From: an uncultured Nitrospirota bacterium
Lineage (GTDB): Bacteria > CG2-30-53-67
DNA length: 64,000 nucleotides
Direction: 5' to 3'
Assembly (NCBI GenBank): GCA_947259355.1
Contig: CAMYMF010000006.1
Span: 16,339-80,338 of the forward strand
Position 1 is the first letter of the stretch. Every line of letters starts with the position of its first letter. The notes beneath the pieces were generated by a model. The model saw nothing but the letters and a program-made list of their open reading frames with translations. It was not told the origin of the DNA and ran no database searches. Below, in pieces: positions 56,520-64,000 of the stretch. Both the position numbers and the translations under genes were made by a program.

Positions 56520-56559
56520 GGGACGGACGACTCCCTTTTTGTGCAGTGGAGGAATCAAT

Positions 56560-58305
56560 ATGAAACGGCTCACAGTAAGAACAAGCGGGGGCAACCGCTT
56601 CAGCAGGCGTGCCATCGGCGTGGCAGCGTTGCTGCTTCTTGCTTTTGGCATTAGCGCCGAGGCTCTCATGAGCGTAGTGGACTCCAAACACAATCTCTCC
56701 ATCAGCGGTCCCGGCACCATCAAAGCCACGACGGAGGCAGAGATCTGCATCTTTTGCCATACTCCCCACGGTGCAGAGTCGGTGGGTGTTCTCTGGAACC
56801 GCGCGGACCCCACCGCCATCTACCAGACTTACGACAGTACCACGATCCAGACCTTTGTCGGCCAGCCGACAAAAGCCTCTCGGAAGTGTTTGAGCTGTCA
56901 CGACGGCACCATCGCGCTGGGGCAGGTCTCGAGCCGACCCGCGCAGATACCGATGAGCCAGCAGTTTCTCAACACCGGTCCCGCGTTCCTGGACACCGAC
57001 CTGAGGGATGATCACCCCATTTCCCTCAACTACGGCGGCGCGCCGACGCCCGAGTACAAGGATCCGGCCACCCTGACGGGCCCCGTGAAACTCGACAAGG
57101 ACGGCGATCTGCAGTGTACGGCATGCCACGATCCCCACGATGACACGCTGGGCTATTTCCTGACCGACACCACCTTCCAATCGGCCCTCTGCCTCAACTG
57201 CCATCAGCCAACCGGCTGGACCACCTGCACACATCGAAACTCTGTGGCCGGGTGGAACGGTGGCGCGCCGGATCCGTGGCCCCATACCGACTACACTGCG
57301 GTGTCCGAGAACGCTTGCGAGAACTGCCACCGCCCCCACAGCGCGGGCCGGGATCCGCACATCCTCAACGAATTCCTCGAAGAGGACAACTGCTACCCCT
57401 GCCATAACGGCAACCTGGTGGGGGCTATCAACAATTTCGACATCCAGAGCGAATTCATCAAACCGTCGAATCATCCCGTCGGCAGCACGGTGGGCACCCA
57501 CGAACCGACCGAGAACTACCTGACCATGGCGCGCCACGTGGAGTGTGTCGACTGCCACAACCCCCATCAGGCCAATGACACCCCGGCGAATGCTCCCCTG
57601 GCCGGCGGCCCCCTCCTGGGCGTCAAGGGGGTCGACGCCGCAGGCGGCGTGGTCGACCCATCCATCAATGAATACGAGATCTGCTTCAACTGCCACTCGG
57701 ACAGCGCCCCGGGCCCGATTCCGATCCCGAGACAAATCCCCGAGGTGAACAAGCGGCAGCAGTTTGCCCTGAGCAATCCGTCCTACCATCCCGTGGAAGG
57801 GCCTGGAAAGAACGGAAACGTCCCGAGCCTGGCTGGCATGACGCTCAATGGACAGCCACTCACGACCGCCTCCGTGATCTACTGCACAGACTGCCACAAC
57901 AACAACAACGGCCCCGGCGCCGGCGGCGGCGGTCCGAACGGTCCGCACGGCTCAACCTATGACTACCTGCTCGAAAGGCGTTATGAGACGGGCGACTTCA
58001 CCTCTGAGAGTTCCGCCAACTACGCCCTCTGCTACAAGTGCCATAACCGGAGCAGCATCCTGAACGACGACAGTTTCAAGGAGCATGACAAGCACATACG
58101 AGGGGAGCAGACTCCTTGTTCGGTCTGTCACGACCCCCACGGCGTAGATGGAACCGCCACCAACAATACGCACCTGATCAACTTCGACACGTCCGTGGTC
58201 TTTCCGAGCGGTGGCCAGCTCTGGTTTCGAGACGATGGTCTTTTCAGCGGAACATGCCGCCTTGTCTGTCATGGCGAGGATCACGATCCGTTTAACTACC
58301 CATAA
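56560..58305 (+). CDS. Multihaem cytochrome c, about 12 haems
   Basis: This 581-residue exported protein has a signal helix (about 17-35). Eleven CXXCH sites are present (CIFCH, CLSCH, CTACH, CLNCH, CENCH, CYPCH, CVDCH, CFNCH, CTDCH, CYKCH, CSVCH), with a final CX3CH (CRLVCH). The N-terminal CIFCHTPHG and LSCHDGT segments match the small tetrahaem cytochrome of the same cluster. The ATG at 56560 has GGAGG 7 bases upstream. It is a candidate extracellular or periplasmic terminal carrier of the conduit. Confidence 0.92.
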   Translation: MKRLTVRTSGGNRFSRRAIGVAALLLLAFGISAEALMSVVDSKHNLSISGPGTIKATTEAEICIFCHTPHGAESVGVLWNRADPTAIYQTYDSTTIQTFVGQPTKASRKCLSCHDGTIALGQVSSRPAQIPMSQQFLNTGPAFLDTDLRDDHPISLNYGGAPTPEYKDPATLTGPVKLDKDGDLQCTACHDPHDDTLGYFLTDTTFQSALCLNCHQPTGWTTCTHRNSVAGWNGGAPDPWPHTDYTAVSENACENCHRPHSAGRDPHILNEFLEEDNCYPCHNGNLVGAINNFDIQSEFIKPSNHPVGSTVGTHEPTENYLTMARHVECVDCHNPHQANDTPANAPLAGGPLLGVKGVDAAGGVVDPSINEYEICFNCHSDSAPGPIPIPRQIPEVNKRQQFALSNPSYHPVEGPGKNGNVPSLAGMTLNGQPLTTASVIYCTDCHNNNNGPGAGGGGPNGPHGSTYDYLLERRYETGDFTSESSANYALCYKCHNRSSILNDDSFKEHDKHIRGEQTPCSVCHDPHGVDGTATNNTHLINFDTSVVFPSGGQLWFRDDGLFSGTCRLVCHGEDHDPFNYP

Positions 58306-58318
58306 ACGAGGTGCAGCT

Positions 58319-59290
58319 TTGAAAAAACTTCTTCTTATGCTCTCTTTCCTACTGCCCGTTGCCACGGCGACAGGGGCATCTGATCTCTCGACCAAGGCTG
58401 TGATGGCCACAGTCAATGGCAGTGCCATTACGCGCAGCCAAGTCGACGCCGAAGTGCGCCGTCTCATTCCAAGAACCCTGTTTCATCAGAGCATCGATGC
58501 CGAAAAATTGGCGGCGTTCCGGAAGGACGCGCTCGACGCTCTGATCGACAAGGAACTCCGAATCCAGGCGGCAGCGCGTCTCGGACTCCAAGTCGACAAG
58601 CGAGCCGTTCGGGCAGAACTCAAAAAGGTGATCGCACGCTATCCGAGCCGCCGCGAATTCGAAAAGCGACTCAAGGCGGCAGGCTATTCCACCCGCGATG
58701 CCAAAGCGGAGATCGAACGGCGGCTGCTGGCCGATCTTGTTTACCAGCAGGAAGTCGTCGGGCGCGTCCAACTCGGCGACCAGGAGGCCCAAAGCTATTA
58801 CAACGCCCATCCGGAGAAGTTCGTCGAGCCTCGCCGCTTCAAATTAAGAAATATCCTGATCAAGGTGCCCCCCTTGGCGAATGATTTCGAAGAGAAGGCT
58901 TTGGCGGACAAGGCCGGGGCGATCGCCAAACAAATCCGGGCAGGGCTGGCCTTTGACGCGGCTGTGCGCAAGTACGCGGAAGGAGACGATCGGGACGAAG
59001 GCGGTGACATGGGCTGGGTACACGAAGGGCGGCTCGTGCCTGAAATCGAGCAGGCTATCGTCAAAGTAAAGCCCGGAGAGATTGCCGGACCTTTTCGAAC
59101 ATTTCGGGGCTTCATGATCTTTCGTGTGGACGACATCCGTCCCGAGAGACAGGTCCCCTTCGCTGAAATCCGGGAAAAACTTCTGGCAGACCTCAAGGAA
59201 AAAGCCATTCAGGAAAGAGAGACGGCCTGGATGGCGGGGCTCAGAGAGAAGGCGCAAATTGTGCGCCATGAAATTCCGGCCTGGAACTGA
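58319..59290 (+). CDS. Parvulin-type peptidyl-prolyl isomerase, SurA-like
   Basis: This 323-residue exported foldase has a signal peptide after the TTG start at 58319, which has GAGGTG 6 bases before it. A SurA N-like helical domain (about 25-165) is followed by a parvulin domain (about 175-275, with FKLRNILIK, GDDRDEGGDMGWVHEGRLVPEIEQAI by its ends, and FRVDDIRPERQ). Such proteins assist the folding of outer-membrane barrels and of extracytoplasmic cytochromes. It is the last gene of the conduit cluster, 13 bases after the 12-haem cytochrome, so it is probably dedicated to its products. Confidence 0.9.
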   Translation: MKKLLLMLSFLLPVATATGASDLSTKAVMATVNGSAITRSQVDAEVRRLIPRTLFHQSIDAEKLAAFRKDALDALIDKELRIQAAARLGLQVDKRAVRAELKKVIARYPSRREFEKRLKAAGYSTRDAKAEIERRLLADLVYQQEVVGRVQLGDQEAQSYYNAHPEKFVEPRRFKLRNILIKVPPLANDFEEKALADKAGAIAKQIRAGLAFDAAVRKYAEGDDRDEGGDMGWVHEGRLVPEIEQAIVKVKPGEIAGPFRTFRGFMIFRVDDIRPERQVPFAEIREKLLADLKEKAIQERETAWMAGLREKAQIVRHEIPAWN

Positions 59291-59330
59291 TCCGGGCAGT
59301 CAGAAGAGATTTCGGCTCTCGTCTTGCGGA

Positions 59331-59861
59331 CTAGTATTTGTCTTTGTGGCAGGCGACACAGAGGTCCGTAGACGAATGCCCCACGGTCAGTTCCCCCGAG
59401 GCGGTGCACTCCGCACTCGGACTCAGGGTCATGGCCGCTCTCCACATCCCAGCGGTCACATCACTCTTGAGTCTGTGGCAGGAGACGCAGCTCACCTTTC
59501 CATCAACCAGGCGAATATTCTTGTCAAGGAGCGGCCTCGGCCGATATCCTCGGGGGTCTTTCATCGCATAACGATCATATGACATCCCGATTGGATGATT
59601 GACTGTCTTAAACCCTCTCGTCTGGAAAGGGGCATCGGCATCTTTCACTGAAATGCGCTTTGCGGAGGCCCCGTTGTGGCATCCCAGGCAGTCGCTGGCC
59701 GAACTGTCGGAGGGCACGGCGCTAGTACCGACGGCGAAGGCTTGCGCGTCGGTACCAAAGACAAAGTTTCGAAACGTCTCCGAGAAGTTCCCCGCCACGG
59801 CGGTGCATGGTGCCATGCATACGAGAGAAAGGACTGCGAGGAGTGCAAAGAATACCTGCAT
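59331..59861 (-). CDS. Trihaem cytochrome c downstream of a GEMM riboswitch
   Basis: This protein of about 176 residues has a signal peptide ending in AVAG. Three CXXCH sites are present: CLGCH, CVSCH and CVACH. The spacing and the NHPIGMSYDRYA segment (His-Pro-Ile after a Lys/Thr) resemble one half of the small cytochromes of the conduit cluster. The ATG at 59861 has GGAGGG 7 bases before it, and longer readings have no ribosome site. It is convergent with the parvulin gene. Control is predicted at the RNA level by the riboswitch in its leader. Confidence 0.88.
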   Translation of the reverse strand: MQVFFALLAVLSLVCMAPCTAVAGNFSETFRNFVFGTDAQAFAVGTSAVPSDSSASDCLGCHNGASAKRISVKDADAPFQTRGFKTVNHPIGMSYDRYAMKDPRGYRPRPLLDKNIRLVDGKVSCVSCHRLKSDVTAGMWRAAMTLSPSAECTASGELTVGHSSTDLCVACHKDKY

Positions 59862-59997
59862 AGCCAACCCTCCTTCTGTCATGCCCGAGGGACGGATGTC
59901 ACTCGGTACCGCTTGAAATGAGAATTGGATGTAAAGAAGAGGATGGGCCGTTGACGCCAGAAAGTCTGCCCGAAGACCCATCACTGTACCCGTCTTT

Positions 59998-60082
59998 TCG
60001 GCAGCCCCTCTACCGTCACCAGCAGGTCCCAGGCAGGTGGCTTTGCGCCCGATCCCTTTCGGGATAGGTTGCCTTTGTCACA
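59998..60082 (-). promoter_or_regulatory. GEMM-I riboswitch (cyclic dinucleotide), A20 type
   Basis: On the minus strand the core AAAGGCAACC leads to a GNRA-capped hairpin (ATCCC-GAAA-GGGAT). The invariant GGGCGCAAAGCCACC and then the GGTAGAGGGGCTGCC closing part follow. This aligns segment by segment with the Vibrio Vc2 GEMM-I aptamer. The base aligned with Vc2 G20 (plus-strand position 60074) is A, as in the GEMM-Ib variants from Geobacter that prefer 3',3'-cGAMP over c-di-GMP. Confidence 0.87.
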
Positions 60083-60233
60083 AAACTAGTCACTACATCG
60101 GGAGAGGACCAGAATACTTTAGAAAAAACTGGCTCCCCCTATGGTTCTAGCCGGCTTGTGAACGTCGTTGGTGTCAAACCTGACCTCTCCACAAAGCCTT
60201 CTTACCGTTTCTACCCCTGAAGCACCAAAACAA

Positions 60234-60302
60234 CAACCAACGCGGGTGAAAGACCTGCGGCAGGATGACCGCCCCGGCGGTCTAACCCTTCTGCACCGGT
60301 TG
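60234..60302. other. Unassigned hairpin-rich element
   Basis: An outer helix (60234-60238 with 60298-60302, continued by 60245-60248 with 60294-60297) encloses two hairpins. One is CCTG-CGG-CAGG (60254-60264) and the other is GACCGCC-CC-GGCGGTC (60267-60282). It lies between the terminator and the riboswitch. I cannot match it to a known class on either strand. Confidence 0.35.
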
Positions 60303-60357
60303 CTTTGATAGGCACATTGTGTTTCTTATCATAACCCGAAAACCCTTCTTTGTCGGC

Positions 60358-60393
60358 AAAAAAAAGCCGCGGGGGACCCCGCGGCTTTTTTTT
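60358..60393. terminator. Bidirectional intrinsic terminator
   Basis: Eight A, a 9-bp stem GCCGCGGGG/CCCCGCGGC with a two-base centre, then eight T. It lies 27 bases after the stop of the decahaem gene and works in either direction. Confidence 0.94.
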
Positions 60394-60419
60394 CGCTTAT
60401 CTGCCTCAGGCGAGCGCTC

Positions 60420-62567
60420 TCACGGTTGCGGCAACCACGAATTGTCGTGGACGTGACAATCGGTGCAGTCCTGCGCATCAAAATGGGGGGGCGTTTCGCC
60501 GTTGTATCGATGAAAAAGGGTCTGGGTATGGCAGGTCTCACAGATATTCTCATTAAATGGCGGGCCATCCGCGAAGGAGCCCTCCCCCTCCTGGTTCGTG
60601 AAAATAATCAGAGACCCATCAATGACACTTTGCTCGGTGGTCTGGCGCACCGCCTTGATGTTATCCCCGACCTCGAACATAGGATTGTGGCAGTCGACGC
60701 ACCCAACATCGTAATTGTATTTGCCGGTCCCGCTGACAGCGCTGGTGTGGGGCTTTCGTGTCCCGTGACATTTCATGCACTCTTCGCTCGGAATTTTCGC
60801 AGAGAAGATGAGATTGTCGCTAACATCTTCCACGTGGCAGAAACCGCAGTTGCTGTTGAAAAAGTTCGTGTTATGCGGCGGCTGCGCCTGTCCTGCGGTG
60901 GGCAGAAACCCATCCCGATGGAGGTGACACTGGGTGCACTTCTCGCCATCAAAATGGGACTGTCCCCCCGGCGCAGTGCCGTCACTCTGGTGATGATTGG
61001 TGCGAGTGTGGCAGGTCTCGCAGACGTTCTCCTCATGAGGCGGACCGTCGGCGAAAGAGCCGATACCCGTGGGGCCCGTAAACTGCACAAAATTCTGTAT
61101 CGACGCACCTGTGGCTTGGTTGTCGAAACAGATCGTCCGCCGGACATACTGCCCATAGGTCGTTCCGAATTTGTTATTCTGCTCCTGGGTATGTGGATTG
61201 TGACAGGTCGTACAGTCGGCGCCCCAGTTTCCGTATTTCGTTCCCACGACGTCCGCGCCGTGGGTCCGGACGTTGGGCGCCGAGCCGAATCCGAACGGAT
61301 AGGGCTCGGGATACTGGACCTTAAAAATCCCGTTGAGGGGATCCGAGGGATCTTCCGGGTCGGCGTGGCATCGCTGGCACTGATAGCGCAAGTCGTTAAA
61401 GAAATCGTTCAGGTCGTGACACTTCCCGCAGAAGAGGTCATTGTTGTCAGGGTGCACGGAGCCGTCGGGATTGAGCAACAGTCCGAAATGGGGCGTATCG
61501 CGGGGTGTGGTCACGGTCTCGCAGCTTGGTGGACCGCAGTCGGCGATGTCGGTCTCATCAGCCCGGTTGTCACAGTCGTTGTCGATCCCGTCGTCACAGA
61601 CCTCCAAAAAGGCGGGGCTGCGGTTCGGATCGTTGTCGTCACAGTCCTGTCCGCACTTGGGCTCCCCGTCGCCATCGGCGTCGACATCCGTTGAGAAGTC
61701 GGCCCGACCGTCACAGTTGCTGTCCTTACCGTCACAGATCTTGGCAGCGCCCGGGAAGACTTGAGGGTCCGTGTCATCACAGTCGACGGCACCGCAGACG
61801 CCACCCAACGTGGCAAAACCGTCCCCGTCGGTGTCAGCCCCGGCACAGGCCTCGCAATCTGGATCGGAGACACACGCCGTGTCGTCGCAGTCGATCGACC
61901 CGTCGCAGTTGTTGTCAACCCCGTCGATACAAACCTCCGAGGATGCCGGATTAATCGACGCATCGGTGTCATCGCAATCCGTCCCACCGCAAAAAGAAGC
62001 CGTGTCGCCATCTCCGTCGGCGTCGGGACAGATACAAGCGGTTTCGTCCGTGGTGCCGTCGCAGTTATTGTCCTTGCCGTCGCCGCAGACTTCACTGGCC
62101 CCCGGATTCACGTTAGCACTGGAATCATCGCAATCACCCGGCGTGTCACACATCTTGAAACCGTCCCCATCGGTGTCACGCTCCACCGCGGGGATCCCCG
62201 ATTGACAGTCGTTGTCCTTGCCGTCGCAGATTTCGGTGTTTCCCGGAAAACGCGCCGGATCTGTATCATCGCAGTCACCCGCACAACGGGCCACGCCGTC
62301 ACCATCGGCATCAACATCGGTGCTGAAGGTGCGACCATCACAGTTGTTGTCTTTGCCGTCGCAGATCTCCGCGGCGCCCGGAAAGACTGTTGCATCATTG
62401 TCGTTGCAATCGGCCTGGGCTCCATTGGGGCATGCAATATCGCCCGGATTGCCAAAGCCATCCATATCGTTGTCAATGCAGACCGCCTGCACGTCGAAAG
62501 TTCCCAGGAGAAGGGAGATAAATAGAGTACAGAAAAAGGGGGCCCCGTGATGCAAAATTCGGATCAT
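60420..62567 (-). CDS. Decahaem cytochrome with MopE-like metal-binding repeats
   Basis: This 715-residue exported protein has a signal helix (about 8-28). Residues about 30-370 are six or so MopE/thrombospondin-type-3-like repeats with DxDGDG loops and CDDxDxxxxPGxxExCDGxDNNCDG elements, which bind Ca2+ or Cu in relatives. Residues about 380-715 carry ten CXXCH sites (CGKCH, CQRCH, CTTCH, CETCH, CTQCH, CGFCH, CMKCH, CVDCH, CETCH, CTDCH). The repeats suggest surface display, so this may be an extracellular cytochrome. The ATG has GGGAG 9 bases before it. Confidence 0.92.
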   Translation of the reverse strand: MIRILHHGAPFFCTLFISLLLGTFDVQAVCIDNDMDGFGNPGDIACPNGAQADCNDNDATVFPGAAEICDGKDNNCDGRTFSTDVDADGDGVARCAGDCDDTDPARFPGNTEICDGKDNDCQSGIPAVERDTDGDGFKMCDTPGDCDDSSANVNPGASEVCGDGKDNNCDGTTDETACICPDADGDGDTASFCGGTDCDDTDASINPASSEVCIDGVDNNCDGSIDCDDTACVSDPDCEACAGADTDGDGFATLGGVCGAVDCDDTDPQVFPGAAKICDGKDSNCDGRADFSTDVDADGDGEPKCGQDCDDNDPNRSPAFLEVCDDGIDNDCDNRADETDIADCGPPSCETVTTPRDTPHFGLLLNPDGSVHPDNNDLFCGKCHDLNDFFNDLRYQCQRCHADPEDPSDPLNGIFKVQYPEPYPFGFGSAPNVRTHGADVVGTKYGNWGADCTTCHNPHTQEQNNKFGTTYGQYVRRTICFDNQATGASIQNFVQFTGPTGIGSFADGPPHEENVCETCHTRTNHHQSDGTAPGGQSHFDGEKCTQCHLHRDGFLPTAGQAQPPHNTNFFNSNCGFCHVEDVSDNLIFSAKIPSEECMKCHGTRKPHTSAVSGTGKYNYDVGCVDCHNPMFEVGDNIKAVRQTTEQSVIDGSLIIFTNQEGEGSFADGPPFNENICETCHTQTLFHRYNGETPPHFDAQDCTDCHVHDNSWLPQP

Positions 62568-62965
62568 GGCTCAATCTCCCTCAAGGTAGGAATGAAAATG
62601 TCCCGTTCGGACAACGAAGGGTGCGCCTATTGTACCACCAGATATGTCATGGATCAATCGATTTGGCTAACAAATTTCCGAAAAAGCGAAATATATCTGC
62701 CGTTTCTTGCACGGTTGCCCCTGCACAGAAGATGGGACAGGGCGCCAGCCATGCGGTTGGGAGCAGTTCCTGTCCGCAGTCCACATAGACCTGCGTCCCA
62801 GCATAAACCAACCCCGCGTCCGGCTCTCTGTCCAAGAGCGCCTCGTTCTCAGTCGACTATAAGTTTGAAAGGGCTCGGAGGAATATGCTTATCAGATGGG
62901 ATCTTGGCCCTGCCCAGCGGTCTCTTCACTCAGCAACCGCTTGCCGGTTAAGGAGTCCGCTGACG
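62568..62965. other. Intergenic region before the decahaem gene
   Basis: About 400 bases. It holds a sigma-70-type promoter reading into the decahaem gene. A 62-codon minus-strand open frame (62647-62835) lacks a ribosome site and family features, so I do not call it. Confidence 0.55.
62629..62657 (-). promoter_or_regulatory. Sigma-70 promoter of the decahaem gene
   Basis: On the minus strand TTGATC (62652-62657) and TACAAT (62629-62634) are separated by 17 bases, about 65 bases before the start codon. Confidence 0.6.
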
Positions 62966-64000
62966 TCATCTTTCCTTCGAAGGGTTGATCCCCTCCATGG
63001 CCTTCAGCATCTCCGCAGGCAGGGTCCGGTGCATCGCCTCCCCCAGGTTCCCCATCTTTTTCTTGATAAAGGAAGTGGACATGATGAGATGCATGGACGT
63101 CATCATGTACTTCTTCTTGAAAGGGTCTTTCTCTTGGCTCATCTCGCGGAACTTGTTCATGTAAAAGGTCTTGTAGCACTTCACGATGGCCGCGTCGATC
63201 TCCTCCAGTGTCATCTCCTTCGGCTTCACCACCGGATCGATCAGGTTGTATTTCCGGTAGTCAAAGACCTGCACATGGTGCCGTAATTCCTCATACATGT
63301 CCGCATAGGGCCACGGCGCAATGGCCAGAAAATGTGCAAAGTCGGGGTTGTAATCCATCGCCAGCCGAAGGGTTCGTTCGATTTTCTCCGGCGTTTCGTC
63401 GGGGAAACCGAGTATCATGGAGGTTTCAGTAATGATGTTGATTTCCCGAAGAAGTCGCAGCGCCTCTTTCGCTTCCTCAATGGTGAGATCCTTCTTGATG
63501 AAATCAAGACTCTGCTGCTCCGTAGCTTCTGTTCCGACGTAGATGTGAATGATACCCGCCCCTTTGTATTTGTGAAGGATATCCCGGTCTCGAATTATGT
63601 CGGCCGCTCGAGTCTCCATGAGGATTTTCATATCCAACTTCCGCTCGATAATCAGATCGAGGAGTCGCTCCCAACGCTCCCGATCGGGCGTTGGGTAGTC
63701 GTCTGTGAAAAGGACGACATCGACCCCGTAGACATCCTTCAAATGAGCCATTTCACGAACGACGTCCTCGGCGGAGCGGGCCCTCCAAGTTCTGTTCCAG
63801 AGCTTCTGCTGAGAACAGAAGGTACATTCCTGTTCGCACCCCCGAGACGTGCAGACCGCCCCCAACCGGGAACCGGGAAGAATATAGTAGGTGTAATCGT
63901 TCCAATCGAGGCAGTCCCACGCCATGGGAAGGGCATCGAGATTGTGAAGCAGGGGCCGAGCAGGCGTCTTCACGACCCGTCCATCCTCGGGATAGGCAAT
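62966..64000 (-). CDS. Cobalamin-type radical SAM enzyme, N-terminus outside the window
   Basis: The frame is open to the window edge, so at least 344 C-terminal residues are seen. The radical SAM cluster motif is in CTSRGCEQECTFCS (CX3CX2C). The order of strands (VDVVLFTDDYPTPDRERWERLL by its ends, GIIHIYVGTEATEQQSLDFIKK by its ends, ETSMILGFPDETPEKI) fits B12-binding radical SAM proteins of the BchE/HpnJ type, whose N-terminal cobalamin domain would lie upstream. Such enzymes methylate or cyclise unactivated carbons. The substrate cannot be told, and no tetrapyrrole or hopanoid gene is seen here. Confidence 0.82.
   Translation of the reverse strand: MAYPEDGRVVKTPARPLLHNLDALPMAWDCLDWNDYTYYILPGSRLGAVCTSRGCEQECTFCSQQKLWNRTWRARSAEDVVREMAHLKDVYGVDVVLFTDDYPTPDRERWERLLDLIIERKLDMKILMETRAADIIRDRDILHKYKGAGIIHIYVGTEATEQQSLDFIKKDLTIEEAKEALRLLREINIITETSMILGFPDETPEKIERTLRLAMDYNPDFAHFLAIAPWPYADMYEELRHHVQVFDYRKYNLIDPVVKPKEMTLEEIDAAIVKCYKTFYMNKFREMSQEKDPFKKKYMMTSMHLIMSTSFIKKKMGNLGEAMHRTLPAEMLKAMEGINPSKER

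Larger units (their letters stand above)
59862..60419. other. Long leader region of the trihaem cytochrome gene
   Basis: About 560 bases without a gene. It holds a bidirectional terminator (60358-60393), an unassigned hairpin-rich element (60234-60302) and a GEMM-I riboswitch (59998-60082, minus). About 135 bases of expression platform precede the start codon, including a hairpin near 59970-60000. Confidence 0.7.

Noticed and set aside
62647..62835. 62-codon minus-strand open frame
   Set aside because: No ribosome site or family features, and it overlaps the promoter of the decahaem gene.

Overview
This window is about 64 kb of GC-rich, densely packed bacterial chromosome with overlapping operons and no phage, IS or CRISPR signature. 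Several things point to a diderm, anaerobic or metal-respiring bacterium of the deltaproteobacterial type (Desulfuromonadota/Desulfobacterota-like). These are the LPS export genes lptC-lptA-lptB, the gene order surE-pcm-yqaA-tRNA-rpoS-like, the block lptB-rpoN-hpf-ptsN-hprK-rapZ followed by mannose-type PTS genes, many multihaem c-type cytochromes, a selenocysteine-containing peroxiredoxin and a GEMM-class riboswitch. The taxon is inferred from gene content only.

Layout. 1-7.3 kb (+): a partial unknown gene, TrpB2-type tryptophan synthase beta chain, a LOG-family protein, a selenoprotein peroxiredoxin whose in-frame UGA is followed by a bSECIS-like hairpin, a SagB-type nitroreductase, and a GIDE-domain/LemA pair. 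7.3-11.6 kb (-): a membrane-anchored multihaem cytochrome, a split cytochrome b (b6 plus subunit IV) without a Rieske gene, and a COG2509-type flavoprotein. 11.8-18.8 kb (-): ahcY, metK, apt, a group-2 sigma factor, two tRNA-Pro genes, yqaA, pcm and surE. The ahcY leader looks like a structured RNA. 19.0-31.3 kb (one + TPR gene, then -): a regulatory PTS (EI, HPr, IID, IIC, IIB, IIA, RapZ, HPr kinase, EIIA-Ntr), HPF, RpoN and LptB/A/C. 31.4-37.9 kb (-): an SLH-like lipoprotein, a RACo-like ASKHA protein lacking its ferredoxin domain, two MoeA proteins (one fused to a molybdate-binding-like domain), and a c554-like tetrahaem cytochrome.

38.1-59.3 kb (+) is the most distinctive part. After a glycosyltransferase comes a signalling block: a histidine kinase with a periplasmic CXXCH, a PilZ protein, a dual PstS/PhnD-like binding lipoprotein, a HAMP-PAS protein that has the phosphoacceptor His but no ATPase domain, an NtrC-type activator and a single-domain receiver. 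It runs directly into an electron-transfer block: a roughly 15-haem cytochrome, a tetrahaem cytochrome behind a consensus sigma-54 promoter, an NHL propeller lipoprotein carrying three tandem NTF2-like domains, a pentahaem lipoprotein with a fourth copy of that domain, an outer-membrane beta-barrel, a second NHL lipoprotein, a roughly 12-haem cytochrome and a parvulin chaperone. I read this as a porin-cytochrome conduit for extracellular electron transfer with its own regulation.

59.3-64 kb (-): a trihaem cytochrome preceded by a GEMM-I riboswitch whose specificity base looks like the cGAMP-sensing (A20) type, a decahaem protein fused to MopE-like metal-binding repeats, and a partial cobalamin-type radical SAM enzyme. 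Respiratory cytochromes, sigma-54, an NtrC activator, haem sensing, PilZ and a cyclic-dinucleotide riboswitch all occur together, which suggests that electron-transfer output here is controlled by redox state and by cyclic dinucleotides.
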